Origin: Terrimesophilobacter bigeumensis
GTDB taxonomy: Bacteria > Actinomycetota > Actinomycetes > Actinomycetales > Microbacteriaceae
DNA length: 64,000 nt
NCBI RefSeq assembly: GCF_039537265.1
Contig: NZ_BAABAE010000003.1
Location: 806,001-870,000, forward strand
Reading direction: 5' to 3'
Positions within the stretch are counted from its first letter, which is position 1. Each line of letters begins with the position of its first letter. The translations under genes were made by a program, and so were the position numbers. Below the pieces are notes generated by a model. It had not been told where the DNA came from. It saw only the letters and a list, made by a program, of their open reading frames with translations, and did no database searches. This document shows, in pieces, positions 16,216 to 25,113 of the stretch.

Positions 16216-16442
16216 TGTGACTCCCTGTCCCTTCGGATGCCCTCTACGACCTCGTCGATCGAGATGTCGAACGTCTTCTTACGCGCCTCCGCGATGATCT
16301 CCGCATTGCTGCGGTAGCGCACGAGCTTCGTGAGTTCCTGCGCCACAAAGTCCGAGAGCGACATGCGCTCCGACGCCGCGCGCTCTTTGAGGCGCGCGTG
16401 CACCTCATCCGGGAGATTCCGTACCTGCAACATCTTGGACAT
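16212..16442 (-). CDS. vapB: VapB/FitA-type ribbon-helix-helix antitoxin
   Basis: 76 residues with the N-terminal DNA-binding unit MLQVRNLPDEVHARLKERAA followed by MSLSDFVAQEL, typical of FitA/Arc-like antitoxins. The C-terminal part should wrap the PIN toxin. ATG 16442 is preceded by TAGCAT and six bases, so it is leaderless. A perfect inverted repeat CATGTG-N3-CACATG overlaps the promoter and is the likely autoregulatory operator. Confidence 0.92.
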   Translation of the reverse strand: MSKMLQVRNLPDEVHARLKERAASERMSLSDFVAQELTKLVRYRSNAEIIAEARKKTFDISIDEVVEGIRRDRESH

Positions 16443-16454
16443 GATTCCATGCTA

Positions 16455-16469
16455 CATGTGCCACACATG
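16455..16469. promoter_or_regulatory. Candidate VapBC operator
   Basis: CATGTG, three bases, CACATG: a perfect 6+3+6 inverted repeat immediately upstream of the vapB -10 (16449-16454). VapBC complexes normally repress their own promoter through such repeats. Confidence 0.5.
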
Positions 16470-16585
16470 CGCAGATCGGCAAATCTGTTGATAACTTGGT
16501 TGACGCCAACGCGCGGGGCTGTCAACCTGCGAAAGCGCCCGGAGCGTCGCGACAGTAACAGCCCACAATTCTCCAGGAGGACAAC

Positions 16586-17326
16586 ATGCTCAGCACCGCC
16601 AGCTCTGCCACCCTGGTGAATGTGGGGAAGGTTCTCGCTGTCAGTGCGGTACTTGCTCTCTCGATGGGACTTGCCGGGTGCGACCTGGGCGGACCGGTGC
16701 CGTCAGACGACCCAGGCGCCGATCCGACGCCTTCGGATCGCCCAGGCGCCGATCCGACCACATCCGCTGAGCCGACTCCCAGCGAGACGCCGGACCTCCG
16801 CGACCGCATCTCCTCCATCGTGATCGACGGCGACAGCGTTTACGTGGCAATCTCGGAGGGCGGGATCTATCTCGATGTACCCTTCACGACGGACCCCGAG
16901 ACCGCGGTCGCCCAGCTGAGTGAGGCCATCAGGCTTCCCGAGATCCGATCGACGCTTCCGGCAAGTATGTGCTTCCACGAGCGCCCGCAGGCCACCTGGG
17001 GCGGAATCACATTCACCTGGGGAACCGACTGGCAGCGCCCCGGGGGAGCAAAATTCTTGGCGTCATCCGACGCCGAGCGCACCACCAACGGCATCGCGGT
17101 CACGACCCTCGGTGGGCAGTGGGTCGGCGCGACCGAGAGCGAGGTCTTCACCGGAGCGCCCGGAGCATACTCCGACGATTTCGGTTCCCTGAAGACCTTG
17201 CACTACGACGTCGCGAGCGGCACCGCGACGGGGAGCCCGGACGACTACTGGGGAGCCATTGCGATCATGGAGGGTGGCGTGCTCACGAGTTTCAGCTCTC
17301 CGATCCACTACTTCTACGACTGCTGA
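16586..17326 (+). CDS. Lipoprotein of unknown function
   Basis: 246 residues. The signal peptide ends in a lipobox GLAG-C (C32), so the mature protein is lipid-anchored on the outer face of the membrane. A Pro/Ser/Asp-rich linker with a duplicated PGADPT unit (about 42-66) follows, then a single extracellular domain with Cys in PASMCFHERP and at the C-terminus. ATG 16586 is preceded by AGGAGG. No family recognised. It is a stand-alone gene divergent from vapBC. Confidence 0.85.
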   Translation: MLSTASSATLVNVGKVLAVSAVLALSMGLAGCDLGGPVPSDDPGADPTPSDRPGADPTTSAEPTPSETPDLRDRISSIVIDGDSVYVAISEGGIYLDVPFTTDPETAVAQLSEAIRLPEIRSTLPASMCFHERPQATWGGITFTWGTDWQRPGGAKFLASSDAERTTNGIAVTTLGGQWVGATESEVFTGAPGAYSDDFGSLKTLHYDVASGTATGSPDDYWGAIAIMEGGVLTSFSSPIHYFYDC

Positions 17327-17378
17327 GTCCGGCCCCGTATCGTCTGCGCACCCGCGCGTAACCCTCTAGCCTGAGTAG

Positions 17379-18572
17379 GTGTCGACTCCCGCCGTGAAGC
17401 CGCGGCTCTCCCGCGAGACGATCGTGCTCGGAGTCATCGCCTTCTTCGTCATGGTCGGCTTCGGCGTCGTGATCCCGGTGCTCCCGGTCTTCGTGCGCGA
17501 CTTCGGGGTCGGCTATACCGAGGTCGGCGCGGTCGTCTCCGCGTTCGCGCTCGTGAGACTCGTCGCGAGCCCGTTCGTCGGCAAACTCATCGACCTGGGC
17601 GGCGAACGCACGATCCTCGCGATCGGCATCGGGATCGTCGCCGTCTCGAGTGCCATGGTCGGCCTCGCCCAGACCTATCTCGAGGTGCTGCTCCTTCGCG
17701 GCGCGGGCGGCGTCGGCTCGGCGATGTTCTCGATCTCCGCCATGTCGCTCCTGCTCGGCACCACCGCACCCTCGATGCGCGGCCGCGCCGTCGGCTTCTA
17801 TCAGGGCGGGTTCCTCATCGGCGGTATGGCAGGCCCCGCGATCGGCGGCCTGCTCGCCGTCATCTCCCTGCGGGCCCCGTTCTTCTTCTACGCGGGAACC
17901 CTCGTCATCGCGGGCGTCGTCGGCCTGCTGTTCCTCAAGCCCGTCTCGAAGGCGGTGAAGGATGCCGGCGCAGGCGCGGCTGCGCCCATCCCGTTCCGCG
18001 TCGTGCTCGCCGACCGCCGCTTCCGCGCCGCATGCCTGGCGAACTTCGCCTCCGGATGGGCGAGCCTCGGCGTGCGCAGTGCCATTGTGCCCATCCTCGT
18101 CGTCGAACTCCTGCACAAGGAGGAGCTCTGGACCGGCATCGCCTTCGCGATCGCCGCAGTCGCCCAGACCCTCGCACTCGCCCCCGCCGGAAGGTTCGTC
18201 GACACGATCGGGCGCAAGCCCGCCATCATCGGCTCCTACGCTGTCGGTGCGGTCGTCATGCTCGCGATCCCGTTCGCCGGCGACATCTGGGTGCTCATCG
18301 CGCTGCTGTGTGTGTTCGGCGTGGCCGCAGCCTTCATGGGGACCGCACCCACGGCATCCGTCGGCGACGCGGCCGGCGCCAGGAGTGGCCAGCCGGTCGC
18401 CATCTTCTCCGCCTTCTCCGACCTCGGCGCGATCATCGGGCCGCTCGCCGCCGGCGCCCTCCTGGATGCCGTGTCCTACCCGGCCGCGTTCGCCTCCGCC
18501 GTCGTGCTGCTCGCGATCGCCGCCGTCTACGCACTGCGGATGCCGCGCCAGACTCCCGCAATGGCAGGATGA
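17379..18572 (+). CDS. MFS transporter, drug-efflux type
   Basis: 397 residues, about twelve helices. The inter-helix 2-3 motif GKLIDLGGERTILAIG and the helix 5 motif region GFYQGGFLIGGMAGPAIGGL are typical of drug:H+ antiporters of the major facilitator superfamily. GTG 17379 is preceded by TAGCCT and six bases. The substrate is unknown. A dienelactone hydrolase-like pseudogene begins 4 nt after the stop and was probably in the same operon. Confidence 0.92.
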   Translation: MSTPAVKPRLSRETIVLGVIAFFVMVGFGVVIPVLPVFVRDFGVGYTEVGAVVSAFALVRLVASPFVGKLIDLGGERTILAIGIGIVAVSSAMVGLAQTYLEVLLLRGAGGVGSAMFSISAMSLLLGTTAPSMRGRAVGFYQGGFLIGGMAGPAIGGLLAVISLRAPFFFYAGTLVIAGVVGLLFLKPVSKAVKDAGAGAAAPIPFRVVLADRRFRAACLANFASGWASLGVRSAIVPILVVELLHKEELWTGIAFAIAAVAQTLALAPAGRFVDTIGRKPAIIGSYAVGAVVMLAIPFAGDIWVLIALLCVFGVAAAFMGTAPTASVGDAAGARSGQPVAIFSAFSDLGAIIGPLAAGALLDAVSYPAAFASAVVLLAIAAVYALRMPRQTPAMAG

Positions 18573-18576
18573 GCAC

Positions 18577-19311
18577 ATGCCCATGATCCAGATTCCCCAT
18601 TCCGAGCTGACCGCCTACCGCGCCGATCCGCCCGCCGCGCCGAAGGGCGGGCTCATCGTCATCCACGAGATCTGGGGACTCGTCGACCACATCCGTGACA
18701 TCGCCGACCGGTTCGCCGCCGAAGGCTATCTCGTGGTCGCCCCCGACATCCTGAGCAATGCCGGCGTCTCGCCGACGGTCGGGCAGGAGCTGCACGATCT
18801 GACGAAGAACCCGGATGAGGCGGTGCGCATGACCGCCCAGCCGCTCATGCGTGAAAAACTCGCGGCCTCACGCGAACCGGAATACGGCGCGTGGGCGATC
18901 GGTCAGCTGCGCGCGGTCGTCGACTACCTCTAGGCGCAGCCGGGCATCGACGGGCGCATCGCCGTCACCGGTTTCTGCTTCGGCGGCAGCTACAGCTTCG
19001 CGCTCGCGGCGGCGGATCCGCGCATCCGCGCCGCGGCTCCCTTTTACGGCGCGCCGCCGGAGACCTCGGAACTCGCCTCGATCGCAGGGCCGGTCCACGC
19101 CTTTTACGGCGACCAGGACGAGCGGCTCATGGCGAGCCTCCCCGACGTCAGAAAGGGCATGTCGGATGCCGGTGTCGACTTCGAGGCGACCGTCTACCCC
19201 GGCGCCCGGCACGCCTTCTTCAACGACACGAATTCCATGACCTACGACCCGGATGCCGCCGCCGACGCCTGGTCGCGTGTGCTCGGCTTCCTGGGCGAGC
19301 GGCTCGGCTGA
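18577..19311 (+). pseudogene. Dienelactone hydrolase family gene with an internal amber codon
   Basis: The frame from ATG 18577 encodes a 244-residue alpha/beta hydrolase of the dienelactone hydrolase family: GLIVIHEIWGLVDHIRDIADR at the N-terminus, the nucleophile motif GFCFGGS (Cys), an Asp in YGDQDERL and His in GARHAF. A TAG at 18931-18933 (codon 119) interrupts it just before AQPGIDGRIAVTG, and the frame continues intact afterwards. A GAG-to-TAG change is likely. The two halves separately would lack the complete catalytic triad. Confidence 0.85.
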
Positions 19312-19338
19312 GCGCCCAGCCTGGGAAGCACGGGGTTC

Positions 19339-20544
19339 TTAGCGCCGGATGCACGACCCGGAGGACACCGGGGCCGAGAGCGACTCCGCCCGGTCGGCGA
19401 CCGGCTGCAGCTCCTGCATCGTGAGGGCGTAGCCGACGCCTGCCGTGTCCGCGGACTTCGCGAAGATGACGCCCGCGGCCAGGCCATCCGTGCTCAGGAG
19501 CGGACCACCCGAGTTGCCCTCCTGAACATCCGCGGCGAGCTGGTACACCTCGAGCGAGCTCGGGTTGTTGCCATAGATGTCGTTGACGCGCACGGTCATC
19601 ACACGGTCGACTCGTGCAGAGCCTGACTGGAACGGGCCGCCTAGGGGGTAGCCGTCGAAGACCGCGTCGCTGCCCTCCGGCAGGGTCGGGCTGAGCGGGA
19701 TGGGGGAGGCGGCCAGATCCTTGACGGCGATGACCGCGAGATCTTTCTGCGGGTCGAAGTACACGATCCGGCCGGGTGTGGCGCCGGCCCCCGGCACTTC
19801 GACGACCGGCTCGGACACGCCCGCGACGACGTGCGCGTTGGTGACGACGCGGTCGGGAGCGATGACGAAACCGCTGCCGGACTGGTTCTGCCCGCACTGG
19901 TAGGCGCTTCCGGTGACCTTGACGACCGACCGCGCGGCCGCATCGAGCGATGAGGTGCCGCCCTCGATGTTCGGCGCCTCGGGCGGGGGAGGCGGTGTCG
20001 AGGGTTCTGTCGGGCCGCCCGCCGCCGAGATGATGCGTGGGATGCCCTGCTGGACGACGATCGAACGAAGCTGGGCAAGGCCTGTCTTGACGGGCCCGGG
20101 GGTGAACCGGTCGATGGTGCGCAGCACGGTGGAGCCGGAGATCGCCTGGGTGAGCGCAGGCACACCGAAGGAGCCGACGCTGAACGCCACGACCGAGACG
20201 ATAAGGGCGGCGACCACGGCGTTCATGATGGCGCCGCCGATGCGGTCGAGAATACTGAGCCTCGACTCCTCCACTCTCCGCCCGAGCATCCGGCCGATCC
20301 AGGCGCCGAGGGCCTGGCCGCCGGCGATGAGGGCGATCACCGCGACGATGACGAGCAGCAGGCGCCACGTCGGGAACGAGATCCAGGAGCCGATGAGCGG
20401 CACCGCGAAGAAGGCGGCGATCCCTCCGACGATGATCCCGGCAAGGCCGAACAGGCTTCGCACGAACCCGACCACCCAGCCGTAGCTGAAGTAGGCGAGG
20501 ATGAGCAGGATCAGCAGGGCGTCGAGGATTCCGGAGGTCGACAT
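19339..20544 (-). CDS. MarP-type periplasmic serine protease with CvpA membrane domain
   Basis: 401 residues. Four membrane helices of a CvpA/colicin V production domain occupy about 5-130. A Pro-rich linker (about 178-192) leads to a chymotrypsin-like domain with H238 (TNAHVV), D268 (PQKDLAVI) and S345 (GNSGGP), an intact triad. A cysteine pair (C217 and C398) may form the stabilising disulfide known from MarP. In mycobacteria MarP supports acid and oxidative resistance. ATG 20544 is preferred over GTG 20550 because AAAGGCGG lies at a better distance. Confidence 0.93.
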   Translation of the reverse strand: MSTSGILDALLILLILAYFSYGWVVGFVRSLFGLAGIIVGGIAAFFAVPLIGSWISFPTWRLLLVIVAVIALIAGGQALGAWIGRMLGRRVEESRLSILDRIGGAIMNAVVAALIVSVVAFSVGSFGVPALTQAISGSTVLRTIDRFTPGPVKTGLAQLRSIVVQQGIPRIISAAGGPTEPSTPPPPPEAPNIEGGTSSLDAAARSVVKVTGSAYQCGQNQSGSGFVIAPDRVVTNAHVVAGVSEPVVEVPGAGATPGRIVYFDPQKDLAVIAVKDLAASPIPLSPTLPEGSDAVFDGYPLGGPFQSGSARVDRVMTVRVNDIYGNNPSSLEVYQLAADVQEGNSGGPLLSTDGLAAGVIFAKSADTAGVGYALTMQELQPVADRAESLSAPVSSGSCIRR

Positions 20545-20619
20545 CCGCACCGCCTTTCGCTCGCCGCAGCCATCCTGTTTGCTGAGAATACCCTGCTCCG
20601 CTTACGTCAGACTGGAGAC

Positions 20620-21450
20620 ATGACGACTCCCCTGGTGACACTCAACGACGGCAACACGCTTCCGGCGATCGGGTTCGGCACGTACAAGCTGCGTGGCGAC
20701 GACGGTGCGGATGCCGTGCTCACGGCGATCGAGGCCGGTTACCGCCTGCTCGACACCGCCCTCAACTACGAGAACGAGGCCGAGGTGGGGGAGGCTGTTC
20801 GCCGTTCGGGCATCCCGCGCGAGGACGTCAGGATCACCACCAAACTGCCCGGGCGGTTCCACGGCTACGAGGAGGCACTCGCCGGCTTCGAGGAGTCGCG
20901 CGCCAACCTGGGCGTCGACTACGTGGACCTCTTCCTCATCCATTGGCCGCTGCCGCGCGTCGGCAAGTATCTCGACACCTGGCGGGCAATGATCCGGTTG
21001 CGCGAGGACGGGCTCGTCCGTTCGATCGGCGTGAGCAACTTCACCCAGAAGCATCTGACTCTCATCATCGAGGAGTCCGGCGTCGTTCCCGCGGTCAACC
21101 AGATCGAGCTGCACCCGCACTTCCCGCAGGCGGCGATGCGCGCCTTCCATGCCGAGCACGGCATCCAGACCCAGAGCTGGACGCCGCTCGCCCGCCAGCG
21201 TTCTGTGCTCGACGATCCGGTCGTCACGGCGGTCGCCGACGCGCACAACGTGACACCGGCTCAGGCGGTTCTGCGCTGGCACGTGCAGCTCGGGTCGACC
21301 CCGCTGCCGAAGTCGGCGCACGCGGCCCGGCAGGCGGAGAACCTCGATGTCTTCGACTTCGGACTCACCGACGAGGAGGTCGCCTCGATCTCCTCGCTCG
21401 AGTCTGGGCGGCTGTGGGGCGGCGACCCCGACACCAACGAGGAGTTCTGA
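20620..21450 (+). CDS. Aldo/keto reductase
   Basis: 276-residue NADPH-dependent oxidoreductase of the AKR (2,5-diketogluconate reductase-like) group. Seen are GFGTYKLRG, the catalytic Asp-Tyr segment RLLDTALNYENEAEVG, Lys in ITTKLPG and His in FLIHWPLP. The IGVSNF and PLPKSAHAAR cofactor segments are also present. The ATG is preceded by GGAG. Substrate unknown. Confidence 0.94.
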   Translation: MTTPLVTLNDGNTLPAIGFGTYKLRGDDGADAVLTAIEAGYRLLDTALNYENEAEVGEAVRRSGIPREDVRITTKLPGRFHGYEEALAGFEESRANLGVDYVDLFLIHWPLPRVGKYLDTWRAMIRLREDGLVRSIGVSNFTQKHLTLIIEESGVVPAVNQIELHPHFPQAAMRAFHAEHGIQTQSWTPLARQRSVLDDPVVTAVADAHNVTPAQAVLRWHVQLGSTPLPKSAHAARQAENLDVFDFGLTDEEVASISSLESGRLWGGDPDTNEEF

Positions 21451-21455
21451 GCGCT

Positions 21456-21797
21456 CTAGCCCAGCCCCGGGATCGTCAGCCACCCGAGGGCGATGAGCAG
21501 GACGACCGCGTTGAGGATGAGCGCGATGACCGTCACGACCGAGACACCCTTGGCTCCGGTGCCGCGGATCAGCAGCATGAGCACCAGCACGATCTCCAGA
21601 AGCAGGGAGAACAGGAAGGTGCCGAGCGGGGCGGGGAACGCGAAGAAGATCGACAACAGCATGAGCGCGGCGAACAGCAGTTCGCCGATCGCGAGGATCG
21701 AGTTGCTGCGCCGCCCGCTCAGCCGGCTGATGCCGTCGAAGAGGGCGAGTGCCGCGGCGAGGATCGTGATGATGAAGAGCCAGGAGAGTGTGATCAT
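21456..21797 (-). CDS. Small four-helix membrane protein, function unknown
   Basis: 113 residues from ATG 21797, which has GGAAGG 7 nt upstream; an open frame continues further upstream but lacks a ribosome-binding site. Four hydrophobic helices with a short basic loop (SGRRSNS) after the first. It converges on the aldo/keto reductase with a 5-nt gap. Not recognised. Confidence 0.75.
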   Translation of the reverse strand: MITLSWLFIITILAAALALFDGISRLSGRRSNSILAIGELLFAALMLLSIFFAFPAPLGTFLFSLLLEIVLVLMLLIRGTGAKGVSVVTVIALILNAVVLLIALGWLTIPGLG

Positions 21798-21915
21798 TTC
21801 GGTGCCTTCCACTAGTTCATCGAGAGAACGCTGGGACCGCAGTTCACGCCCAGAATAGCGCCCAGCGCCTCGCTCGCGCCGGAATATTGGGGGGCGGCGA
21901 GCGGTTTGCACGTGT

Positions 21916-22533
21916 ATGAGCACCATTCCGACCCGACGGCCCAGTACTGCGCGGCCTGGTATCGCGCGACCCAGCGTTGCGCGGCCCGGTATCGCGCGGC
22001 CCGCTGCAGGCGAGGTTCGCGTGACGATCGACGCGACCGGTTCGATGGTTGCGGCTTCGATCGCGGATGTCGGCAGCCCGGCAGACGGTTTCGTGCGTGG
22101 CGACCGCGTGGCCTATCCGCTCTCGCTCGGGCCCGGTCCCGTGCTGAGCGTCGACACGCTCATCGGGATCCCGCGCAACGTCTCAGACCGCCAGGCCGCC
22201 GACCTTCTCGCGCCCGGGCTGCTTGCCCGCGCGATGATCACGCAGGTTCGTCCTTTCGCGCGGGGGGAGCGCGTGGCCGTTCCGCTGCGCAACTCGCTGC
22301 TGCGCCAGGTCGTCTCGGCCTGGGTCGCCTCGCTCGGCGGTGTGATCGTCGACGATCAGGTGGAAGCGGATGTCGTCTATGACGAACCCGCGCGTCGCCT
22401 CGCTGCGGTCGAGGCTTCGCACCGGCAGGGACGGCTGCAGCAGGCGGCCACCGAGGTGTTCCAGGCCATCCGCGCCGGCATCTTCGACGAGGTGCGGGTC
22501 GTCCATCGCGAGCCGGAGCGGGTCGCGGCGTAG
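21916..22533 (+). CDS. Divergent quinone oxidoreductase (MDR)-like protein with N-terminal repeats
   Basis: 205 residues. After a Pro/Arg/Ala-rich repeat (TARPGIARPSVARPGIARP, about 11-29) comes sequence aligning with MDR/quinone oxidoreductases: GEVRVTIDATG, the GDRVAY loop, VSDRQAADLLAPGLLA and a C-terminal FQAIRAGIFDEVRVV. The nucleotide-binding GxGxxG is not present (the region reads WVASLGGVIVDD), and the length is about two-thirds of the normal 320. It is probably a degenerate or repurposed member. The N-terminal repeat arises from tandem DNA repeats of about 30 bp. Confidence 0.55.
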   Translation: MSTIPTRRPSTARPGIARPSVARPGIARPAAGEVRVTIDATGSMVAASIADVGSPADGFVRGDRVAYPLSLGPGPVLSVDTLIGIPRNVSDRQAADLLAPGLLARAMITQVRPFARGERVAVPLRNSLLRQVVSAWVASLGGVIVDDQVEADVVYDEPARRLAAVEASHRQGRLQQAATEVFQAIRAGIFDEVRVVHREPERVAA

Positions 22534-22534
22534 G

Positions 22535-23284
22535 TCACGCCTGGAGCGCCGCCTCCGCCGCCTCCGAGATCGAGGCGATACTGGTGACCGTCGCGAAGCC
22601 CGCCGCGAGAAGGGCGGCATCGCTCCCCGGCTCCTGACCCGCCGGGGTGTCGGCGACAGAGAGCCTGGTGTGCTCCTCGTCGTTGCGGGTCATCGTCGTC
22701 TGCACGATACCGAAGGCCGCGAGCGAGCCCTCCCGCAACTCCGGGTCGGGGCCGTTGTGGTTGGGGACGTTCAGGTTGAAGACAGTACCCGTCGGCGTCT
22801 CCTGGAGCCGTGAGAGCAGCTGCAGCACGAACGGGGTGGCGGCATCCCAATGGAACTCCTCGGGATGCATGCCGACGTCGAGCGAGACGGCGAGGCCCCG
22901 CGCGCCATTCACACCACCGGTCAGGGCGGCGCCGACGGTGCCGGAGTGCAGGATCGCCCGTCCGACGTTCGCCCCCCGGTTGATGCCGGAGAGCACGAGG
23001 TCCGGCACGGGGCCGAACGCGCCGTGCGCGGCGATGAGGGCGATGAGCGCTGGTGCGGCCTGAACGGCGTACGCGGGGATCCCCTCCAGGCCTTCGAGCT
23101 CCCGGCGCTCGAACCGGATGCGGCCATCCGTCGCCGCCCCGGTGATGGATGCGCTGCTGCCGCTCGACTGCGCGGCCGGCGCGGCGATTGTCACTTCGAG
23201 GCCGGCGTCGCTCGCGAGCAACGCGAGCCGGTGCAGGCCCGCGGAGTCGATCCCGTCGTCGTTGGTGACCAGGGCGACGGTCAT
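22535..23284 (-). CDS. surE: SurE-type 5'/3'-nucleotidase
   Basis: 249 residues. The N-terminal TNDDGIDSAGL gives the metal-binding Asp pair, APAAQSSGSS the substrate loop, and SGINRGANVGRAILHSGTVGAA the family signature. SurE dephosphorylates nucleoside monophosphates in a divalent-metal-dependent way. The ATG overlaps the stop of the PfkB gene (ATGA), so the two form one operon. Confidence 0.93.
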   Translation of the reverse strand: MTVALVTNDDGIDSAGLHRLALLASDAGLEVTIAAPAAQSSGSSASITGAATDGRIRFERRELEGLEGIPAYAVQAAPALIALIAAHGAFGPVPDLVLSGINRGANVGRAILHSGTVGAALTGGVNGARGLAVSLDVGMHPEEFHWDAATPFVLQLLSRLQETPTGTVFNLNVPNHNGPDPELREGSLAAFGIVQTTMTRNDEEHTRLSVADTPAGQEPGSDAALLAAGFATVTSIASISEAAEAALQA

Positions 23285-24276
23285 GGTTCTCCGTCCGAGC
23301 TCTCCTGCACCTGGCCGGCCAGCTGGTCGGGGCTGAGGCTCACGGCATCGTCGACTTCGTCGCCGAGCGTGCGGGTGGTGACGAGGTCGCGCATCGCATC
23401 GATCGCCTCGGAGTCGCCGGTGCCGAGGCCGTGACGGGTCACGTTGAGCGCGCCGGCGGCCGCGCCGACCATTACGGCCTCTTCGATCGTGCCGCCGGAG
23501 GCGAGTGTCGCCGCAACGCCGGCGGTGAGGGAGTCGCCGGCGCCGCTCGTGTCGGCGATCTCCATCTTCGGCGGGGTCACCTCGCTGAGCGCCTCGTCGG
23601 TGAGCACGAGGAAGGGTTTGTCGGCGCGGGTGACGATGACGGTCGCCGCGCCCTCCGCTTTCAGCCGCCGCATGGCGGCGATGACCTGGTCGGTGCTGTT
23701 CTCGCGTACACGCCCGTCGGCGAGCAGTTCCTCGTCGCTGACCTTCGCGACCGTCACGCCTCCGGCGAGGGCGGCGGTCAGGCGATCGCCGGCGAGGTCG
23801 ACGATGACCGGCCGCTCGGCCGTCCGGATGTCCGCGGCGAGCCGGCGGTAGACATCCGCGGGCAGCGTGTCCTCGCCCGCCGGGCCGCTCAGGACGACGA
23901 GGTCGGCGCGGATGCCCTCCCGCAGCGTCACACCGTAGAGCTCGTCGAGGTCGTGCCTGCTGATGGGGGCGCCGCCGGTCTCGACGATCTTGACCCGCTC
24001 ACCGCCTCGCCGGTCGTGTACATAGGCACCGCCGCGGGCTTCGCGTTCGACCGCGACGACGTTGATGCCCTCGTCGTCGAGCAGGTGGCGCAGCATCCGC
24101 CCGCTCTCCCCGGACAGCACGCTGCAGAGGGTGACATCGGCACCGATCCGGCGGATCATGCGCGCCTGCCAGACCCCCTGACCGCCGGCATGGAAGTGGA
24201 CGTCGGGGCCGTCCGGATGATCCTCCACGGTCACGGTGAGGACCGGCGAGGGGGCGAAGATCACGATCTCGCTCAT
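23281..24276 (-). CDS. PfkB family carbohydrate kinase (1-phosphofructokinase-like)
   Basis: 331 residues of the ribokinase/PfkB fold. HAGGQGVWQARMIRRIGADV is the substrate-binding signature 1; ADTSGAGDSLTAG is signature 2, with the catalytic Asp and anion hole. It resembles phosphofructokinase/tagatose-phosphate kinase subfamilies, but the substrate is not certain. ATG 24276 is preceded by TACCGT-N6, so leaderless. It is translationally coupled to SurE. Confidence 0.9.
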   Translation of the reverse strand: MSEIVIFAPSPVLTVTVEDHPDGPDVHFHAGGQGVWQARMIRRIGADVTLCSVLSGESGRMLRHLLDDEGINVVAVEREARGGAYVHDRRGGERVKIVETGGAPISRHDLDELYGVTLREGIRADLVVLSGPAGEDTLPADVYRRLAADIRTAERPVIVDLAGDRLTAALAGGVTVAKVSDEELLADGRVRENSTDQVIAAMRRLKAEGAATVIVTRADKPFLVLTDEALSEVTPPKMEIADTSGAGDSLTAGVAATLASGGTIEEAVMVGAAAGALNVTRHGLGTGDSEAIDAMRDLVTTRTLGDEVDDAVSLSPDQLAGQVQESSDGEP

Positions 24277-24404
24277 GCTGCGACGGTAGGGCGGGAGCTT
24301 GTGAATCGCTGGATGAGTCGCTGTGCGATGGCTGTGCCGGGGCTGGGAGCGGTGCGGTCGTCCCGCGTATAGCGTGGAATGCGTACGCGGAAGTGAGGGT
24401 GAGA

Positions 24405-25004
24405 ATGGTCGGCATTGCGAAACTGGCGTTCCGGGTGGTGCTCGGCGGGTTGTTCATCGGGCATGGCACGCAGAAACTCTTCGGATGGTTCGGCGGCGGA
24501 GGCCTCGACGGCACCGAGAAGATGATGGATCACCTCGACCTGCATCCGCCGCGCCGGAACGCGGTGCTCTCCGGGGTCACCGAGGCGGGATGCGGTGCGC
24601 TCCTGGTGGCGGGCGCGGCGACTCCGCTGGCGGCGACCGGGCTCGTGGCGACGATGGCCACCGCCATCCGGACGGTGCATGGGAAGAACGGGCCGTGGAA
24701 CGCGAACCGCGGCTGGGAGTTCAACGCGGTCATCATCGCGGCGCTGGGCATGCTCGTCGAGGGCGGGCCGGGGAAGCTTTCGGTGGATGCGGTGGTCGGC
24801 CGGGCACGCGGAGGGACGGGCCTGGCCATCGGCGTGCTCGTGGCGGGTGCTGCGGCATCCACCGCGGTTGTGGAGCTCGGGCGCTGGGTTGCGCGGCGGG
24901 ATGCTGCGCGGGTGGTTGCGGATGCCGCGGACGAGTCGACTGCAGACGAGGCGAATTCGAAAGATGATTCGAAGATAGATTCGAGTCTAGCGACGAAACG
25001 GTGA
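24405..25004 (+). CDS. DoxX family membrane protein
   Basis: 199 residues, four helices in the first 160. The hallmark is LGGLFIGHGTQKLFGWFGG near the N-terminus; PWNANRGWEFNAVII lies before the third helix. A polar tail rich in Asp, Ser and Lys (about 170-199) is probably cytoplasmic. DoxX-like proteins are associated with quinone or redox metabolism. ATG 24405 follows GTGAGGGTGAGA; an in-frame GTG at 24393 is an alternative. Confidence 0.85.
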   Translation: MVGIAKLAFRVVLGGLFIGHGTQKLFGWFGGGGLDGTEKMMDHLDLHPPRRNAVLSGVTEAGCGALLVAGAATPLAATGLVATMATAIRTVHGKNGPWNANRGWEFNAVIIAALGMLVEGGPGKLSVDAVVGRARGGTGLAIGVLVAGAAASTAVVELGRWVARRDAARVVADAADESTADEANSKDDSKIDSSLATKR

Positions 25005-25011
25005 AAATGAC

Positions 25012-25043
25012 GAGCCTCTTTCAGAGGGCAAGGCTCCCTTTTT
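25012..25043 (+). terminator. Rho-independent terminator after the DoxX gene
   Basis: GAGCCT (25012-25017) pairs with AGGCTC (25031-25036), followed by CC and five T. It is one of the few classical T-run terminators here and is followed by an AT-rich promoter region. Confidence 0.7.
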
Positions 25044-25101
25044 CCTAGAGTTTACCCTAAAAAAGATAGAACATAGAATCTAATTTCACTTCCATCCGTG
25101 G

Positions 25102-25113
25102 TATCATGGAGAA
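25102..25113 (+). promoter_or_regulatory. -10 (TATCAT) of the DUF222/HNH gene in an AT-rich patch
   Basis: TATCAT (25102-25107) stands six bases before ATG 25114. The intervening GGAGAA could also act as a Shine-Dalgarno if transcription starts further upstream. The preceding 60 bp are unusually AT-rich for this chromosome. Confidence 0.45.

Noticed and set aside
15378..19311. Amber suppression or recoding of TAG
   Set aside because: TAG is an ordinary stop for many intact genes here (for example rpsO, pnp, E1-beta), and no suppressor tRNA or stem-loop after the TAG codons is seen.
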